Notes: generated from the letters alone by a model not told the origin. A stretch of DNA of 64,000 nt from PALSA-693 sp963781155 (GCA_963781155.1 CAWAEC010000016.1:558001-622000); one strand, 5' to 3'; positions 1 to 9,548 are shown, numbered from the stretch's first letter. Numbers and translations are program-made.

Positions 1-77
1 TCCTGGTCCGTTCCCAGGGATTTCCCAGCAAGGATCAACAACATGCGGATCACACACCTCCAGAAGGAAGCCTCATC

Positions 78-893
78 ATGAGCGATCACCAACCAGGCGC
101 ACAGCATCCCCAGCCGGAAACCTCAGCAGGTCCATCCGCATCCGAAAACAAACGCCGGCGAAGACCACGATCGCTGGTTTCGGGCAGAAGGCGTCGATGG
201 ATCGCCGCCGGAGCCTTGGCATGCGCGGTCGCCGGAGTCGCAGCCGGTCTTACGATACCCTCCTCGACCGCTTCGTCTTCAGCGTCCACCACCGTGGAGT
301 CGCACCCGGCCTCTGGAACCGCTCCCGGCGGTACCCAAGCGACGAGCGGAGCGCCTAATGCCCGGTCCGGGCCAGCCGCCGGTGGAGCATCCGGGACGGT
401 GAGCGACCTGTCCACGTCGGGCTTCACGCTGACCACCTCCGCAGGCCAGAAAGTCACTGTCGAAAAAGCGACATCCACGCAATACCTGACTGGGACCACC
501 ACGACTTCGGCCAGTGCTGTCACCGACGGCGACGACGTCCTGGTCCTCGGGACCACCAGCGGCACGATCATCCAGGCCACCCAGGTAATCGTCGGCTACC
601 AGCCAGCCACCCCCGCCACCGCCGGCCAAGTGGTCCCCTTCAATCGCGGCGCACCCACAACATCGAAACAGGTTGGCCAGATCCCCACGACCTACACTGA
701 GGGCTCAGGAACAATCGTCAACGGAACCGCCGCAACGAACAGCACAGAAGCCGCGCTGGTCGCCTACCCCGGCGGTGTCGTCGACCGTGTCGTGGAACTC
801 AGCAACGGCGAGTACGAGGTCCACTACATCGGCGTCAACTGGCCCCACCACGTCTTCGTCAACCAAAACTTCCAGGTGGTCGGCGCCGATTAA
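78..893 (+). CDS. Membrane-anchored surface protein with DUF5666-like domain
   Basis: Predicted surface-exposed protein of unknown function, 271 aa. Residues 1-40 are rich in Arg and Lys, one hydrophobic segment follows at about 41-60, and a Ser/Thr/Gly-rich linker runs to about 105, so most of the chain should lie outside the membrane. Residues 105-170 (GTVSDLSTSGFTLTT, then DDVLVLGTTSGTIIQATQV) have the alternating pattern of DUF5666, a small beta-rich domain of secreted proteins. The last 50 residues (VVDRVVELSNGEYEVHY) resemble a PepSY-type unit; that part is inference. AGAAGGAAG lies about 10 bases before the ATG. The gene stands alone, with no partner that suggests a job. Confidence 0.7.
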   Translation: MSDHQPGAQHPQPETSAGPSASENKRRRRPRSLVSGRRRRWIAAGALACAVAGVAAGLTIPSSTASSSASTTVESHPASGTAPGGTQATSGAPNARSGPAAGGASGTVSDLSTSGFTLTTSAGQKVTVEKATSTQYLTGTTTTSASAVTDGDDVLVLGTTSGTIIQATQVIVGYQPATPATAGQVVPFNRGAPTTSKQVGQIPTTYTEGSGTIVNGTAATNSTEAALVAYPGGVVDRVVELSNGEYEVHYIGVNWPHHVFVNQNFQVVGAD

Positions 894-1269
894 GCCGCAA
901 CTCGCTATGGCGCAACCAAACCCGTTCCTCCAATCCGCCAGCATCAGACACTGATCGGCCTCACCCCGGCGGCGACCTTGGCGGCCTCTGCTGGTGAGCA
1001 GCGTCGGCCCGCTCAGGTAGAGCAGGGGCCGACGGAAACAGTTGTCCCATCTGCATGAGCCCGCGACGAGCGGTCTGTACGCGGTACATGTCGATTCTCA
1101 GCGGCCAGCTGGCGGCAGTCGGACCGCCTGGTACCTCGGGGATAAACGGGAGGCGGCCGGACGGGGCGACGCAGCGCAAGCTCCGGGGGCCTTCGGACGG
1201 CGGGAGACATTACGTCTGCTCCGCTGCCTCTTCCAGTTGCGGGCGTCCAGATGCCGTAGAATTTGGCTG
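894..1269. other. Non-coding stretch before the M48 protease
   Basis: About 375 bases with no recognisable gene, RNA or terminator. The reading frame of the downstream protease stays open back to 1042, but that upstream part has no family similarity and is probably not translated. Confidence 0.4.
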
Positions 1270-2241
1270 GTGTACAGCCAGATCGCCAGCAACAAGCGTC
1301 GCAGCGTCACTTTCATCGTCTTGTTCTTCGTGATCTGGCTAGCCATCGGAGCTGCGTGCGGCTTCCTCTTCAAGGCCCTCTACCGGCCGTCAACCAACAG
1401 CAGCGTCGCTGGAGCTCCGCCGGTCCACTACGGTTGGGCCCCGGTCATCATCGGCGTCGTGGTCTGCGGGGTCTTGGCGGTCGGCGGTATCGTCTACTCC
1501 TTGAACGCCGGAGCCGGGCTGGTGCTTCGGACTTCGGGGGCCGTACCCGCCGACCCAGCCCGGTACGCGCAGGTACACAACCTGGTGCAGGCCTTGGCCA
1601 TCGGGGAAGGGATCCCCAAGCCCACCGTCTACGTGATCGACGACCCCTCTCCGAATGCGTTCGCCACCGGCCTCAGCCCGGATAAAGCCGCCATCACTTT
1701 CACGGCCGGCCTGCTGGCCATCATGAACCGCGAGGAGCTCGAAGGCGTGGCCAGCCACGAGATGAGCCACATCAAGAACCACGACATCCGTCTCTTGCTC
1801 GTGGTGAGCACCATGATCGGCTTGGCCGCGCTGTTGGCCAGCGTCCTGTGGCGGAGCGCTTTTTTTGCCGGTGAGGGGCGAGGGAGGGGTAACGGCAATC
1901 AGTTCGCCCTGGTGATCTTGGCGGCCGGGGCCCTGCTCGCCGTCGTCGGCTTCATTTTCGGTCCACTGATCCGCTTGGCCCTCTCCCGCCGCCGGGAGTC
2001 GTTGGCCGACGTGAGCGGTGTGGAACTGACCCGCAACCCGGCGGGGTTGCTGAGCGCCCTTAAGAAACTGCAGAAAAACGACAAGCCGTTCAAGACCATG
2101 AACCACGCCACCGCGGCCATGTGCATCGACGACCCACTGCAGCACCACGAGGCCTGGTATCACCGCCTCTACGACACCCATCCTCCCCTCGAGCAGCGTA
2201 TCGCTACGTTGGAGAAGATCGCCTCGGGCCAGTCCGTTTGA
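1270..2241 (+). CDS. htpX: M48 family membrane zinc metalloprotease (HtpX-like)
   Basis: Membrane-bound zinc protease of the M48B/HtpX family, which degrades damaged membrane proteins in stress. I chose the GTG at 1270 because the protein then begins with the conserved VYSQIASNKRRS segment; the open frame extends to 1042 but the extra residues look non-coding. From this start it has 323 aa, close to the usual 280-320. Two membrane helices lie at about 13-35 and 55-80, the zinc motif HEMSH at 163-167, and the third ligand is probably Glu243 in RRRESLAD. Another hydrophobic pair lies between them. No good ribosome site precedes the GTG. It converges on a lemA gene; HtpX and LemA are often neighbours. 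Confidence 0.9.
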   Translation: MYSQIASNKRRSVTFIVLFFVIWLAIGAACGFLFKALYRPSTNSSVAGAPPVHYGWAPVIIGVVVCGVLAVGGIVYSLNAGAGLVLRTSGAVPADPARYAQVHNLVQALAIGEGIPKPTVYVIDDPSPNAFATGLSPDKAAITFTAGLLAIMNREELEGVASHEMSHIKNHDIRLLLVVSTMIGLAALLASVLWRSAFFAGEGRGRGNGNQFALVILAAGALLAVVGFIFGPLIRLALSRRRESLADVSGVELTRNPAGLLSALKKLQKNDKPFKTMNHATAAMCIDDPLQHHEAWYHRLYDTHPPLEQRIATLEKIASGQSV

Positions 2242-2296
2242 CCCGCGCCCGGCTCGTGCCCATCACTGTGGTCCGCCAGCGGAAGACCTCGGGGTC

Positions 2297-2965
2297 TCAG
2301 CTTGTTGGCGGCGGTCCTTGCGTGCCTGCTGCGGGGGGAAGGCCCTCGGGCCCGGAGGCAAGGGGCGGGCCCGAGGCCGGGCTGGCGGCGGCTGGGCCAG
2401 AACCAGGGAAATTGACTTGAGGCACAGTGCGATCGTCTTCGTCCGCGGCGAAGAAGGCTATTGCCTTGAACCCGAACGGTCCCGCGATCAGATTGCGCGG
2501 AAACGACTGCAGAGCGGTGTTGTAGTCCCGGGCGCTGGTGTTGTAGTAGCGGCGGGCATACTCGATCTTGTCCTCGGTGGCAGTCAGCGTCTCTTGGAGC
2601 TGGAGGAAACTTTCCACCGCTCGCAACTGCGGGTAGTTCTCCGCGACCGCGAATAGCGAACGCAGCGCCCCGGACAGAGCATTCTCCGCAGGCGCGATCT
2701 TCCCCGGATCGCCCGTCGCGCCAGCGGCGACCGCATTGGCACGAGCCTGGGTGACCGCCTCGAAGGTCCCCTGCTCGTGGGCGGCGTAACCCTGCACAGT
2801 CGACACCAGGTTGGGGATGAGATCGTGGCGGCGTTTCAGCTCGACGTCGATCTGGGACCACGCCTCCTGGGTCCGGTTGCGCTTTTTGACAAGGCCGTTG
2901 TATCCCGCCCACAACCCCAAGATGAGGAGCACGACGATGACGATGACAATGATCAGAACAACCAT
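2297..2965 (-). CDS. lemA: LemA family protein
   Basis: LemA-family protein, 222 aa, with one N-terminal membrane helix (about 2-18) and a long helical domain outside or facing the cytoplasm. The family signature is clear: YNGLVKKRNRTQEAWSQI, then RRHDLIPNLVSTVQGYA, and RYYNTSARDYNTALQSFP near residue 150. The C-terminal 50 residues are a Pro/Gly/Ala-rich tail not typical of the family. The cellular role of LemA is poorly defined, but it commonly sits beside HtpX-type proteases, as here (convergent, 55 bases apart). That pairing supports a shared envelope-stress function, by inference. Confidence 0.9.
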   Translation of the reverse strand: MVVLIIVIVIVVLLILGLWAGYNGLVKKRNRTQEAWSQIDVELKRRHDLIPNLVSTVQGYAAHEQGTFEAVTQARANAVAAGATGDPGKIAPAENALSGALRSLFAVAENYPQLRAVESFLQLQETLTATEDKIEYARRYYNTSARDYNTALQSFPRNLIAGPFGFKAIAFFAADEDDRTVPQVNFPGSGPAAASPASGPPLASGPEGLPPAAGTQGPPPTS

Positions 2966-3246
2966 TACGGAGCAGACCCCCTGGGAACTGTCGTGACCCG
3001 AACTCTATCGGCCTCGGCGGGCAGCCGGGGTCGGAAGTCCGAGAATCTCAATGGGTGGAGGCGGGTCGAGGCGTCGGACGTATGGGCTGGAGGGCGCCCC
3101 TCCCCGCTTTGAAGGTCGGTGCAGCCGCGATCCCACAAGAAAGTCGGTCGCCAGTCGCGAGAGACCTGAGCGACGACTTTTTGCCCGGCCGACAGTTCCA
3201 GGTATGTGACGGGGGTAAGCCCCGCCCCGCCTGAGGAGGCTTCAAG

Positions 3247-3999
3247 ATGACATCTCCGGATCAGTTCAGTGCCACTGCCCTTGTCACTGGCGCGAGCCGC
3301 GGCTTCGGCCGGGCCATCGCCTCGGCGTTGCACGCCCAGAGCGCCAACGTGGTTGCGGTTGCTCGCAATGCCAAGCTGCTCGACTCGCTCAGCGTCGAGC
3401 TCGGCGGCTCGCTCACCACGGCCGTCGCCGACGTGACCGATCCGGTCGTCGCCGGAACCCTGATCGAGCAGTACCGTCCGGACACGCTCGTGCTCAACGC
3501 CGGCGCCCAACCACTGTCGCGTCCGCTTCACCAGCACACATGGGAGACCTTCAGCCGCAACTGGGAAGTCGACGTGCGCCACGCCTTCCACTGGATCCGC
3601 GAGTCGCTGCTGCTTCCGCTTGCCGCCGGGAGTACGGTCGTCGTGATCTCCAGCGGAGCGGCCGTGGCCGGCTCGCCTCTCAGCGGTGGCTACGCCGGAT
3701 CCAAGGCCACGATCCGATTCATCACCGGCTACGCCGCGGAGGAGTCAGAACGGGCAGGGCTGGGCATCCGATTCGTGTCGGTGCTGCCGAGGTTGACATC
3801 GGCGACCGACCTCGGGTCGGCGGCGGTCGCGGCGTATGCACACCGAGACGGCATCGGCCTCGAGGACTACCTTGAGCGCTTCGGACCTACCCTCAATGTC
3901 GAGGACGTTGGTAAGGCGGTGGTCGAGTTGGTCATCTCGCCCGATTACACGCCAGGGGCCTACCTGCTGACGGCGGCCGGGCTGTCGAGCCTCACATAG
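3247..3999 (+). CDS. Short-chain dehydrogenase/reductase
   Basis: Cytosolic NAD(P)-dependent oxidoreductase of the classical SDR family, 250 aa. It has the dinucleotide motif TGASRGFG at 14-21, the NAG motif (VLNAGAQ) near 82-85, a Ser pair in VVISSGAA near 134, and the catalytic YxxxK as Tyr149/Lys153 in GYAGSKAT. The substrate cannot be told from sequence. GGAGG lies 8 bases before the ATG. The next gene, an ECF sigma factor, starts 9 bases after the stop, so the two are probably one transcript and the reductase may belong to that regulon. Confidence 0.9.
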   Translation: MTSPDQFSATALVTGASRGFGRAIASALHAQSANVVAVARNAKLLDSLSVELGGSLTTAVADVTDPVVAGTLIEQYRPDTLVLNAGAQPLSRPLHQHTWETFSRNWEVDVRHAFHWIRESLLLPLAAGSTVVVISSGAAVAGSPLSGGYAGSKATIRFITGYAAEESERAGLGIRFVSVLPRLTSATDLGSAAVAAYAHRDGIGLEDYLERFGPTLNVEDVGKAVVELVISPDYTPGAYLLTAAGLSSLT

Positions 4000-4008
4000 G
4001 CTGACGGC

Positions 4009-4983
4009 GTGAGCGCGGTCACAGCGATCCCCGCCGAGCATTTGGAGCAGTATCGCCGGGAGCTGACCGGCTACTGCTACCGGATGCTCGGCTCGGTCCA
4101 CGAAGCCGAGGACGCCGTCCAGGAGGCGATGCTGCGGGCCTGGAAGTCTCTGGCGAGGTTTGAGGATCGAGCCGGGCTGCGCCCGTGGCTCTATCGGATC
4201 GCGACGAACGTCTGCCTCGACATGTTGAAGAGCCGCTCCCGGCGCGCTCTGCCGATGGACGTGGCGCCGGTCGGGACGAGCGAAGGCCGGCTCGTGGACC
4301 GCCGTCCGGAGGAGTCCTGGATAGGACCGGCACCGGACTCCCTTACGCTTACCGTCGTCGGTGACCCCGCCGAATACGCCGTCTCCCGCGAGTCGGTGCG
4401 TCTCGCATTTATCGCGGCTTTGCAGGGCCTCGCTCCCCGCCAGCGAGCGGTACTGATCCTGCGCGACGTGCTGCGCTGGCGTGCCGCCGAAGTCGCCACG
4501 CTCCTCGACACGAGCACCGACGCGGTCAACAGCGCACTCCGCCGGGCCCGTTCCGCGCTCGAGGGCACCGACCGCGACTCTGCATCGAGCGAGCTTTTCG
4601 TCGACGATCGTGAGCTCCTGGCCGCCTATCTCGACGCCTTCGAACGCCACGACGTTGAGACCCTCGTGGACCTGCTGCGCGAGGACGCCATCGTTGAGAT
4701 GCCGCCGTTCGACCTCTGGCTGCGTGGTAGGGGCGATATCCGGGCGTGGCTGATTGCCGTTGACGCCATGGCCGACCACACCCTCGTCCCAGTGAACGCA
4801 AACGGCTCCCCCGCCGTCGCCGTCTACCGTCCAGAAGCGGCGAGAGGAGAACCGACCGCGTTCGCCATCCACGTACTCGACGTCGTTGACGGGCGCATCA
4901 GCGCCATCCACTCGTTTATCGACCCAACGCTGTTCAACGTCTTCGGCCTTCCCGACCGCCCGAACTCCTCTCAACCCATCTAG
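4009..4983 (+). CDS. ECF RNA polymerase sigma factor with SnoaL-like C-terminal domain
   Basis: Extracytoplasmic-function sigma factor of the long type (sigX5/SigG-like), 324 aa. Region 2 spans about 10-80 (YCYRMLGSVHEAEDAVQE; LRPWLYRIATNVCLD), region 4 about 130-185 (LAPRQRAVLILRDVLRW; ALRRARSALE), and residues 200-310 form a SnoaL-like NTF2 domain that in this group modulates activity in place of a separate anti-sigma factor. No anti-sigma gene is next to it, consistent with that. The start is GTG. It follows the SDR gene by 9 bases, a common pairing for this subfamily. Confidence 0.92.
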   Translation: MSAVTAIPAEHLEQYRRELTGYCYRMLGSVHEAEDAVQEAMLRAWKSLARFEDRAGLRPWLYRIATNVCLDMLKSRSRRALPMDVAPVGTSEGRLVDRRPEESWIGPAPDSLTLTVVGDPAEYAVSRESVRLAFIAALQGLAPRQRAVLILRDVLRWRAAEVATLLDTSTDAVNSALRRARSALEGTDRDSASSELFVDDRELLAAYLDAFERHDVETLVDLLREDAIVEMPPFDLWLRGRGDIRAWLIAVDAMADHTLVPVNANGSPAVAVYRPEAARGEPTAFAIHVLDVVDGRISAIHSFIDPTLFNVFGLPDRPNSSQPI

Positions 4984-5281
4984 ACCGGCGGCGACTACGC
5001 CCGACCCCGGCAACACCCGCAATGGTCCATGATACTGGCCGCGAGCCGGCGGTCGTCAGGGGTAACGCGTTCGTCGACGAGGCCGATCGGGCGGCCGCCT
5101 GGTCAGGGTGCGTCTGGGCGGCGGAATGGCGGCCGAACCGACCAGCCTTGACATCGTTGGCTATTGGCGCAAAGATACCGACTTATAGTCGGGAGACGAC
5201 TTCTAGTCTGATTTTCGAGCGTTGCTCCTAGATCCCAAGCCGGTGGGGATAACAGACGAAACAGGAAGCCGACCTTTTCGC
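4984..5281. other. Intergenic region with an orphan TTGACA box
   Basis: Gene-free space between the sigma factor and a convergent ABC permease. TTGACA at 5148-5153 is a perfect -35 hexamer on the plus strand, but the sequence 17 bases later (AAAGAT) is a poor -10. Any transcript would run antisense into the permease gene. No RNA gene is recognised. Confidence 0.3.
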
Positions 5282-6166
5282 TTAGGCGTCTCGCTTGGTG
5301 AACAGCACGACACCGACGGCGAGGGGGACGATGGCATACAGCGCCATCACCAGTAGCCCTACGGGCGCAGAGAGCGGTGGGTACGGTCCGCGGTTGGGGA
5401 CGGTGCTCATGACCGAGTTCACGAGGATGTTGGTCGGCACGTACCGGACGAGATGCTCGGAGATTCCCCGTGCGACCAGAGGGAAAACGAACGTCACGCC
5501 GACGAAGGCGGCTAAGGCGCCGGCCGTACTACGGGTGATCAGCCCGAATCCAAACGACATCAGAGCTAGCAGGGCGATGAAGAGTCCGGTCATCCACACA
5601 GCCCGAAAAGCCCCCGCGGAGGCCAGGCTGGCGTGGGTGCTCACGTGAGTTAGAAGAGCGGTGCCGCCGGGGCCGATGGGGCCTTGGCCACTCTGCTGGA
5701 GGTCGCTAACGGATGGTGCCTGTTGGCCAGAGAGGATGGCTTGACCTAGGAAGAACGAGACGAAGCTCAAGATTTCGCAGAATACAATGACAGCGGCAGC
5801 GGTCACTCCTATCTTGGCGGAAAGTAGGACCGGCCGGCGGGGAGTTGCGGCGAGGGAGGCGCGGATGGTGCCGCTCGCGTACTCCCCGGTGATGATGAGA
5901 GCACCGAAGATGCCTCCGGTCAGGCCGGCGACTATCAATCCCGTCAGGCTGGTCTGGGTGGGGTCGAATCCCACGTAGAAGCCGGCGGAGTGGCCCAAAG
6001 CCGCGTTCGATACGAGTCCCGTGACCAGCAATGCGGCGGCGACAGTGATCCCGAGGGTGATCGCTGTAGAGGGGAGCGTCAGGATCTTGACTGCTTCCGA
6101 CCGGACCACATTCTTTAGGCGGTAGTGCCCCGGAGGGGCGGTCTGGATGGCCTGGGCCACGGTCAC
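5282..6166 (-). CDS. ABC-2 type transporter permease
   Basis: Integral membrane permease of an ABC-2 type exporter, 294 aa. About six hydrophobic segments are visible, the first at 35-52 and the last at 265-288, with a long polar loop around 145-175. The motif TGEYASGTIRASLAATPRR at about 112-130 is typical of ABC-2 permeases annotated in antibiotic or multidrug export. The start codon overlaps the stop of the upstream ATPase gene, so the two are translationally coupled and should form one transporter. Substrate unknown. Confidence 0.85.
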   Translation of the reverse strand: MTVAQAIQTAPPGHYRLKNVVRSEAVKILTLPSTAITLGITVAAALLVTGLVSNAALGHSAGFYVGFDPTQTSLTGLIVAGLTGGIFGALIITGEYASGTIRASLAATPRRPVLLSAKIGVTAAAVIVFCEILSFVSFFLGQAILSGQQAPSVSDLQQSGQGPIGPGGTALLTHVSTHASLASAGAFRAVWMTGLFIALLALMSFGFGLITRSTAGALAAFVGVTFVFPLVARGISEHLVRYVPTNILVNSVMSTVPNRGPYPPLSAPVGLLVMALYAIVPLAVGVVLFTKRDA

Positions 6167-7152
6167 TCCTTGTCTGCAGCGGTGGTGGCTTTCGCGGCGG
6201 GCTCTGGCGGTGAAAATGCCCTCTCAGGCTGCGGCCCCACCACGGGGGCGGACGGGCGGTACTCCACCTCGTCTTGGGTCAGTTCCATAAACGCATCCTC
6301 CAAGGATGCGGTGATGGTGACCAGTTCATGGACTCGCACGCCGTCTCGGGCCGCGAGGTCTCCGATCTGCGGGGCGGTAAGGCCCTCGATGGTGAGCACC
6401 CCGACCTCGTCGGCACCGACTTTGGCTCCTGCCGCCGTGAGGGTGGCGGTAAATGCGGCTGCGTCTGGTGTGTCCAGCCTGACGGCGGCGCTGCCGCTGC
6501 GGGCGATGAAGTCGGCGACGCTGGTCTCGGCGATCAGGCGACCCCGGCCGATTACGACGAGGCGGTCGGCGGTCTGGGACATTTCGCTGATCAAATGGCT
6601 CGACACGAACACTGTCCGGCCTTCAGCGGCCAGGCCGCGTAAGAAGTGACGGACCCACCGGATCCCCTCCGGATCGAGACCGTTGACAGGCTCGTCGAAG
6701 AGCAGAACGGCGGGATCGCCGAGCAGTGTCGCGGCTATCCCCAGACGCTGGCTCATGCCCAGCGAGAACTTGCCGGCCCGCCGATTGGCGACGGCAGTCA
6801 GGCCGACCTGGTCGAGAACCTCATCGACGCGGCGAAGAGGGATGTCGTTGGTGAGCGCCAACCATCGGAGGTGGTTGCGCGCCGTGCGAGCAGGGTGGAA
6901 CGCTTTTGCGTCGAGCAGAGCGGCAGCCTCGTGCAGCGGCCAGGCCAACCCGGAGAAGAGCTTGCCGCCGATCAGAGCCGAACCGGACGTGGGTGCGTCC
7001 AGACCCATGATCATTCGCATGGTTGTCGACTTGCCAGAACCGTTAGGGCCCAAGAAGCCGGTGACCACACCTGGCGGCACCTCGAACGTCAGGTTATCGA
7101 CCGCCGTCGTAGCCCCGAAGCGCTTGGTCAGCGAGTGAGCGGTGATCATCAC
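6163..7152 (-). CDS. ABC transporter ATP-binding protein
   Basis: ATPase partner of the downstream permease, 329 aa. The Walker A motif GPNGSGKST is at 35-43, the ABC signature is SLGMSQRL, and Walker B is VLLFDEPVNGLDPEG, both between about 130 and 165. Residues beyond 220 form the extra domain common in ABC-2 exporter ATPases, and the tail (300-329) is Pro/Ala-rich. The signature SLGMSQR replaces the usual SGGMxQR, a variant common in actinobacterial ABC-2 ATPases. It drives export of an unknown compound, with drugs or bacteriocins as frequent family substrates. Confidence 0.9.
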   Translation of the reverse strand: MMITAHSLTKRFGATTAVDNLTFEVPPGVVTGFLGPNGSGKSTTMRMIMGLDAPTSGSALIGGKLFSGLAWPLHEAAALLDAKAFHPARTARNHLRWLALTNDIPLRRVDEVLDQVGLTAVANRRAGKFSLGMSQRLGIAATLLGDPAVLLFDEPVNGLDPEGIRWVRHFLRGLAAEGRTVFVSSHLISEMSQTADRLVVIGRGRLIAETSVADFIARSGSAAVRLDTPDAAAFTATLTAAGAKVGADEVGVLTIEGLTAPQIGDLAARDGVRVHELVTITASLEDAFMELTQDEVEYRPSAPVVGPQPERAFSPPEPAAKATTAADKE

Positions 7153-7326
7153 CCGAAAAGGTAATAAACAGTCCCGTGGGCGGGAATACGGCTAGTCGGT
7201 GTCTTGGAGATGGGGTTAGCCCCACCCCGACCGGAGGATGGCAGGCGGGATGGCGCCTTCAGTCCATCGGTAACGGCTACGTGCGCAGATCCGGACTTTG
7301 GCCGAGCATCCGGCAGAATGTGCGGT

Positions 7327-7863
7327 ATGGATGACGGCAGCGGGATCGCGAACGGCATGCGCTTTGGGATTACGGAAGCCGCTCATCACGGGGACGAGCG
7401 GACGGCCCTGTTGGGAGTTCTGCAGCGGCAACGCGACCTGGTTGGCTGGAAGCTGCGGGACGCCCCGGACGAGGTGCTGGCCGCGGTGACGACTCCGACC
7501 GGCATGAGCCTGCCCGGTCTCGTACGCCACCTAACGAATGTGGAGCGCTCGTGGTTGCGTGACGTCTTCGCCGGCCAGGAGGGCCTCGCGTACGACTGGA
7601 CAGAGCAGGATCCCGAGGCAGAATGGCGGGTGCCGTCGGGCACGAGGATGGCTGACCTGCTGGCCGGCTACGCCGCCGAGTCCCGTCAGTGCGATGCGGT
7701 CGTGATAGCTGCGCGGTCGCTCGATGTCGTCTCGGTTCAGCGCAACATGTCGCTGCGATGGATCCTGCTGCACCTGATCGAAGAAACGGCCCGCCACCTC
7801 GGGCACATCGACTTGCTGCGGGAGCAGGCAGACGGCAGCACGGGTGAAGAGCCGAGCCAGTAG
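7327..7863 (+). CDS. DinB/DUF664 family protein (mycothiol-transferase-like)
   Basis: Four-helix-bundle protein of the DinB/DUF664 superfamily, 178 aa. Start: ATG at 7327, because the upstream open frame has no family similarity. Characteristic stretches are GMSLPGLVRHLTNVERSW at about 60-77 (metal-ligand His) and LRWILLHLIEETARHLGHID at about 142-161 (two more His). In actinobacteria members act as metal-dependent thiol transferases using mycothiol or bacillithiol, so a detoxifying conjugation role is likely. Exact substrate unknown. Confidence 0.85.
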   Translation: MDDGSGIANGMRFGITEAAHHGDERTALLGVLQRQRDLVGWKLRDAPDEVLAAVTTPTGMSLPGLVRHLTNVERSWLRDVFAGQEGLAYDWTEQDPEAEWRVPSGTRMADLLAGYAAESRQCDAVVIAARSLDVVSVQRNMSLRWILLHLIEETARHLGHIDLLREQADGSTGEEPSQ

Positions 7864-7909
7864 CGTTGTCCCAGAACGCGATCTCGGCCGCAAGGGCGGA
7901 CGCCTTAGC

Positions 7910-8812
7910 TCACTCTCGTGCTCCTGAGCCCTGCGTGCTCATGATGTCGGCCACCAGATCAGCCACGACTCGGGGATGATCGTGCTGAGGCCAGTGCGAA
8001 GCGTCTGGCACAAGGTGGAGAGACGGGTCGGTAAACAGCCCGGCGATCTCGCCTGCCAGAGACGGGCTCAGGTAGCGATCCGATTCTCCAAAGATGATTG
8101 AGACCGGGACCTCCAAGCCACCGAGTACGCCGCCGTTGACGAGTTTGTCCTGCTCACGCAAGGAATCAAAGAGACCAGCCGTCCAGGCCCGAATCGCGGC
8201 GAGGGCGTCCGGCTGATCGACGCTGCCGAAGAACTGCGGCAGGATGGACTGCACGGCGATGCCGTTGGGGTCGAGAGCATCCATGCCCCAATGATCCGCG
8301 GTGAACTGCAGCAACCAGAGACGCTGCGCGTCGTCATTGACCATTGCGTCAGCGAGTGCCACCAGGTCCGGGTCGGCGAGGAGTCGAATCATCTCGGGGA
8401 GCCTCAGGGAAGGCAGATTCCCGAAGATCGTGTTGAGGAGGACCAGGTGGGCTACCCGTTGGGGACGCGCGACGGCGAACGCGACGGCGTCTGGTCCAGA
8501 GGCGTCGTGACCGACAAGCACCGCTCGCTCGATGTCGAGTGCGTCGAGCAAAGCCTCCAGCTCGGCGGCATGGTCCTTCATGGAGAATCCCCCGAGCTTG
8601 GAGCGCTCGGATCGGCCGTAGCCATGCCAATCGAAGGCGACCGCCCGTTTCGGCCTCAGCAACGGCAGGAGCCGCTCATAGATGGTGTGGTCGTCGGGGA
8701 AGCCATGCATGAGGACAATGGGCGGATCGTCACCGGGAATCTCGCGAACGAAGAGGGTGCCGTTCGGCGTCTCGACGCGGCGATCATGCGGGGGTAGCGT
8801 GGATTCAGTCAT
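7910..8812 (-). CDS. Alpha/beta hydrolase, epoxide hydrolase/dehalogenase-like
   Basis: Soluble alpha/beta hydrolase, 300 aa. I use the ATG at 8812, preceded by GAAAGGA; an in-frame TTG six codons earlier is possible. The oxyanion loop HGFPDD lies near residue 35, the nucleophile elbow is GHDASG near 105 with Asp instead of Ser, and the catalytic His is in DASHWPQHDHP near 275. An Asp nucleophile with HGFPD is the pattern of epoxide hydrolases and haloacid or haloalkane dehalogenases, rather than esterases. The substrate is unknown. The next gene upstream is an HxlR regulator on the same strand, which may control it. Confidence 0.88.
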   Translation of the reverse strand: MTESTLPPHDRRVETPNGTLFVREIPGDDPPIVLMHGFPDDHTIYERLLPLLRPKRAVAFDWHGYGRSERSKLGGFSMKDHAAELEALLDALDIERAVLVGHDASGPDAVAFAVARPQRVAHLVLLNTIFGNLPSLRLPEMIRLLADPDLVALADAMVNDDAQRLWLLQFTADHWGMDALDPNGIAVQSILPQFFGSVDQPDALAAIRAWTAGLFDSLREQDKLVNGGVLGGLEVPVSIIFGESDRYLSPSLAGEIAGLFTDPSLHLVPDASHWPQHDHPRVVADLVADIMSTQGSGARE

Positions 8813-8870
8813 GTCAGTGTGTCCTTTCAACCATTTGTAAGTGGAATCTCAGGGCCATGCTCCACGCTCG

Positions 8871-9542
8871 TCAGCTCTTCGGAGAAGTCTGCGGCCGGCG
8901 TCGAGAAGGGCCCTCAGTCGGTGGATCAGTCCAACCGTTTCGACGCAACCGTTCGACATCGGCGAAATCACCCAGGATGCTCACGCCTTGGCTCATGGCG
9001 ACGTCCTTGTCGAGGGCACCGGACATCAACCCGACAATGAGCTCGGGAGGGCCGGTGACGACGACGTCGGGCGACGGCGCTGGACCAGTGCGCACCTCCA
9101 CGCTCCCGGCGGTTGACGTCAGCGTCAGCATCTCTTCTGCCGTCCGGACTTCGATCTGGATGTCCGGTCGTCCTGGGTCGACGCCACCGAACATCAACTC
9201 CAGGGGAAGCTGGAGCCACCGGGCTCGAAACGCGTCGGTGCCCTGTCCGGCAAGCATCAGCGGCGCGGCCCAACGGACCAGCTCGTGCACGGGCGCTGCC
9301 AGCTTTCTACCCCACTCTGTTAGCCCGTAGCGGCCCTCTCCGTCACGACCGATCACTCCCGCCCCCTCCAGTTGGCGTAGCCGCTCGACAAGGAGATTGG
9401 TGGCGATGCCGGTCAGGCCGTCTTGAAGCTCGCTGTAGCGAGACGGGCGAACCAGCAGCTCGCGCACGATGAGGAGGGTCCACCGGTCTCCCACCAGATC
9501 GAGGGCTTTGGCGAGGGCGCAGTACTGGCGGTAGGAGCGTAT
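8871..9542 (-). CDS. HxlR-type winged-helix regulator with apparent ATA start
   Basis: Transcription factor of the HxlR (MarR-like) family, about 223 aa. The winged helix spans 1-95 (ALDLVGDRWTLLIVREL; LTGIATNLLVERLRQLE), and the C-terminal half resembles the SCP2-like domain found in longer HxlR members. Conserved family residues (RSYRQYCALAKALD) continue in frame upstream of the first GTG (9494) as far as an ATA codon at 9540-9542, exactly where relatives have ATG. An in-frame stop lies three codons further up. Either ATA is used, or the start was lost, or there is a base error. If only the GTG is used, the first helix is missing. Confidence 0.8.
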   Translation of the reverse strand: MRSYRQYCALAKALDLVGDRWTLLIVRELLVRPSRYSELQDGLTGIATNLLVERLRQLEGAGVIGRDGEGRYGLTEWGRKLAAPVHELVRWAAPLMLAGQGTDAFRARWLQLPLELMFGGVDPGRPDIQIEVRTAEEMLTLTSTAGSVEVRTGPAPSPDVVVTGPPELIVGLMSGALDKDVAMSQGVSILGDFADVERLRRNGWTDPPTEGPSRRRPQTSPKS

Positions 9543-9548
9543 GCCGAC

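Noticed and set aside
4481..4753. Open frames overlapping the sigma factor gene on both strands
   Set aside because: They mirror the codon structure of the sigma gene, which has clear family motifs; high GC creates long shadow frames.
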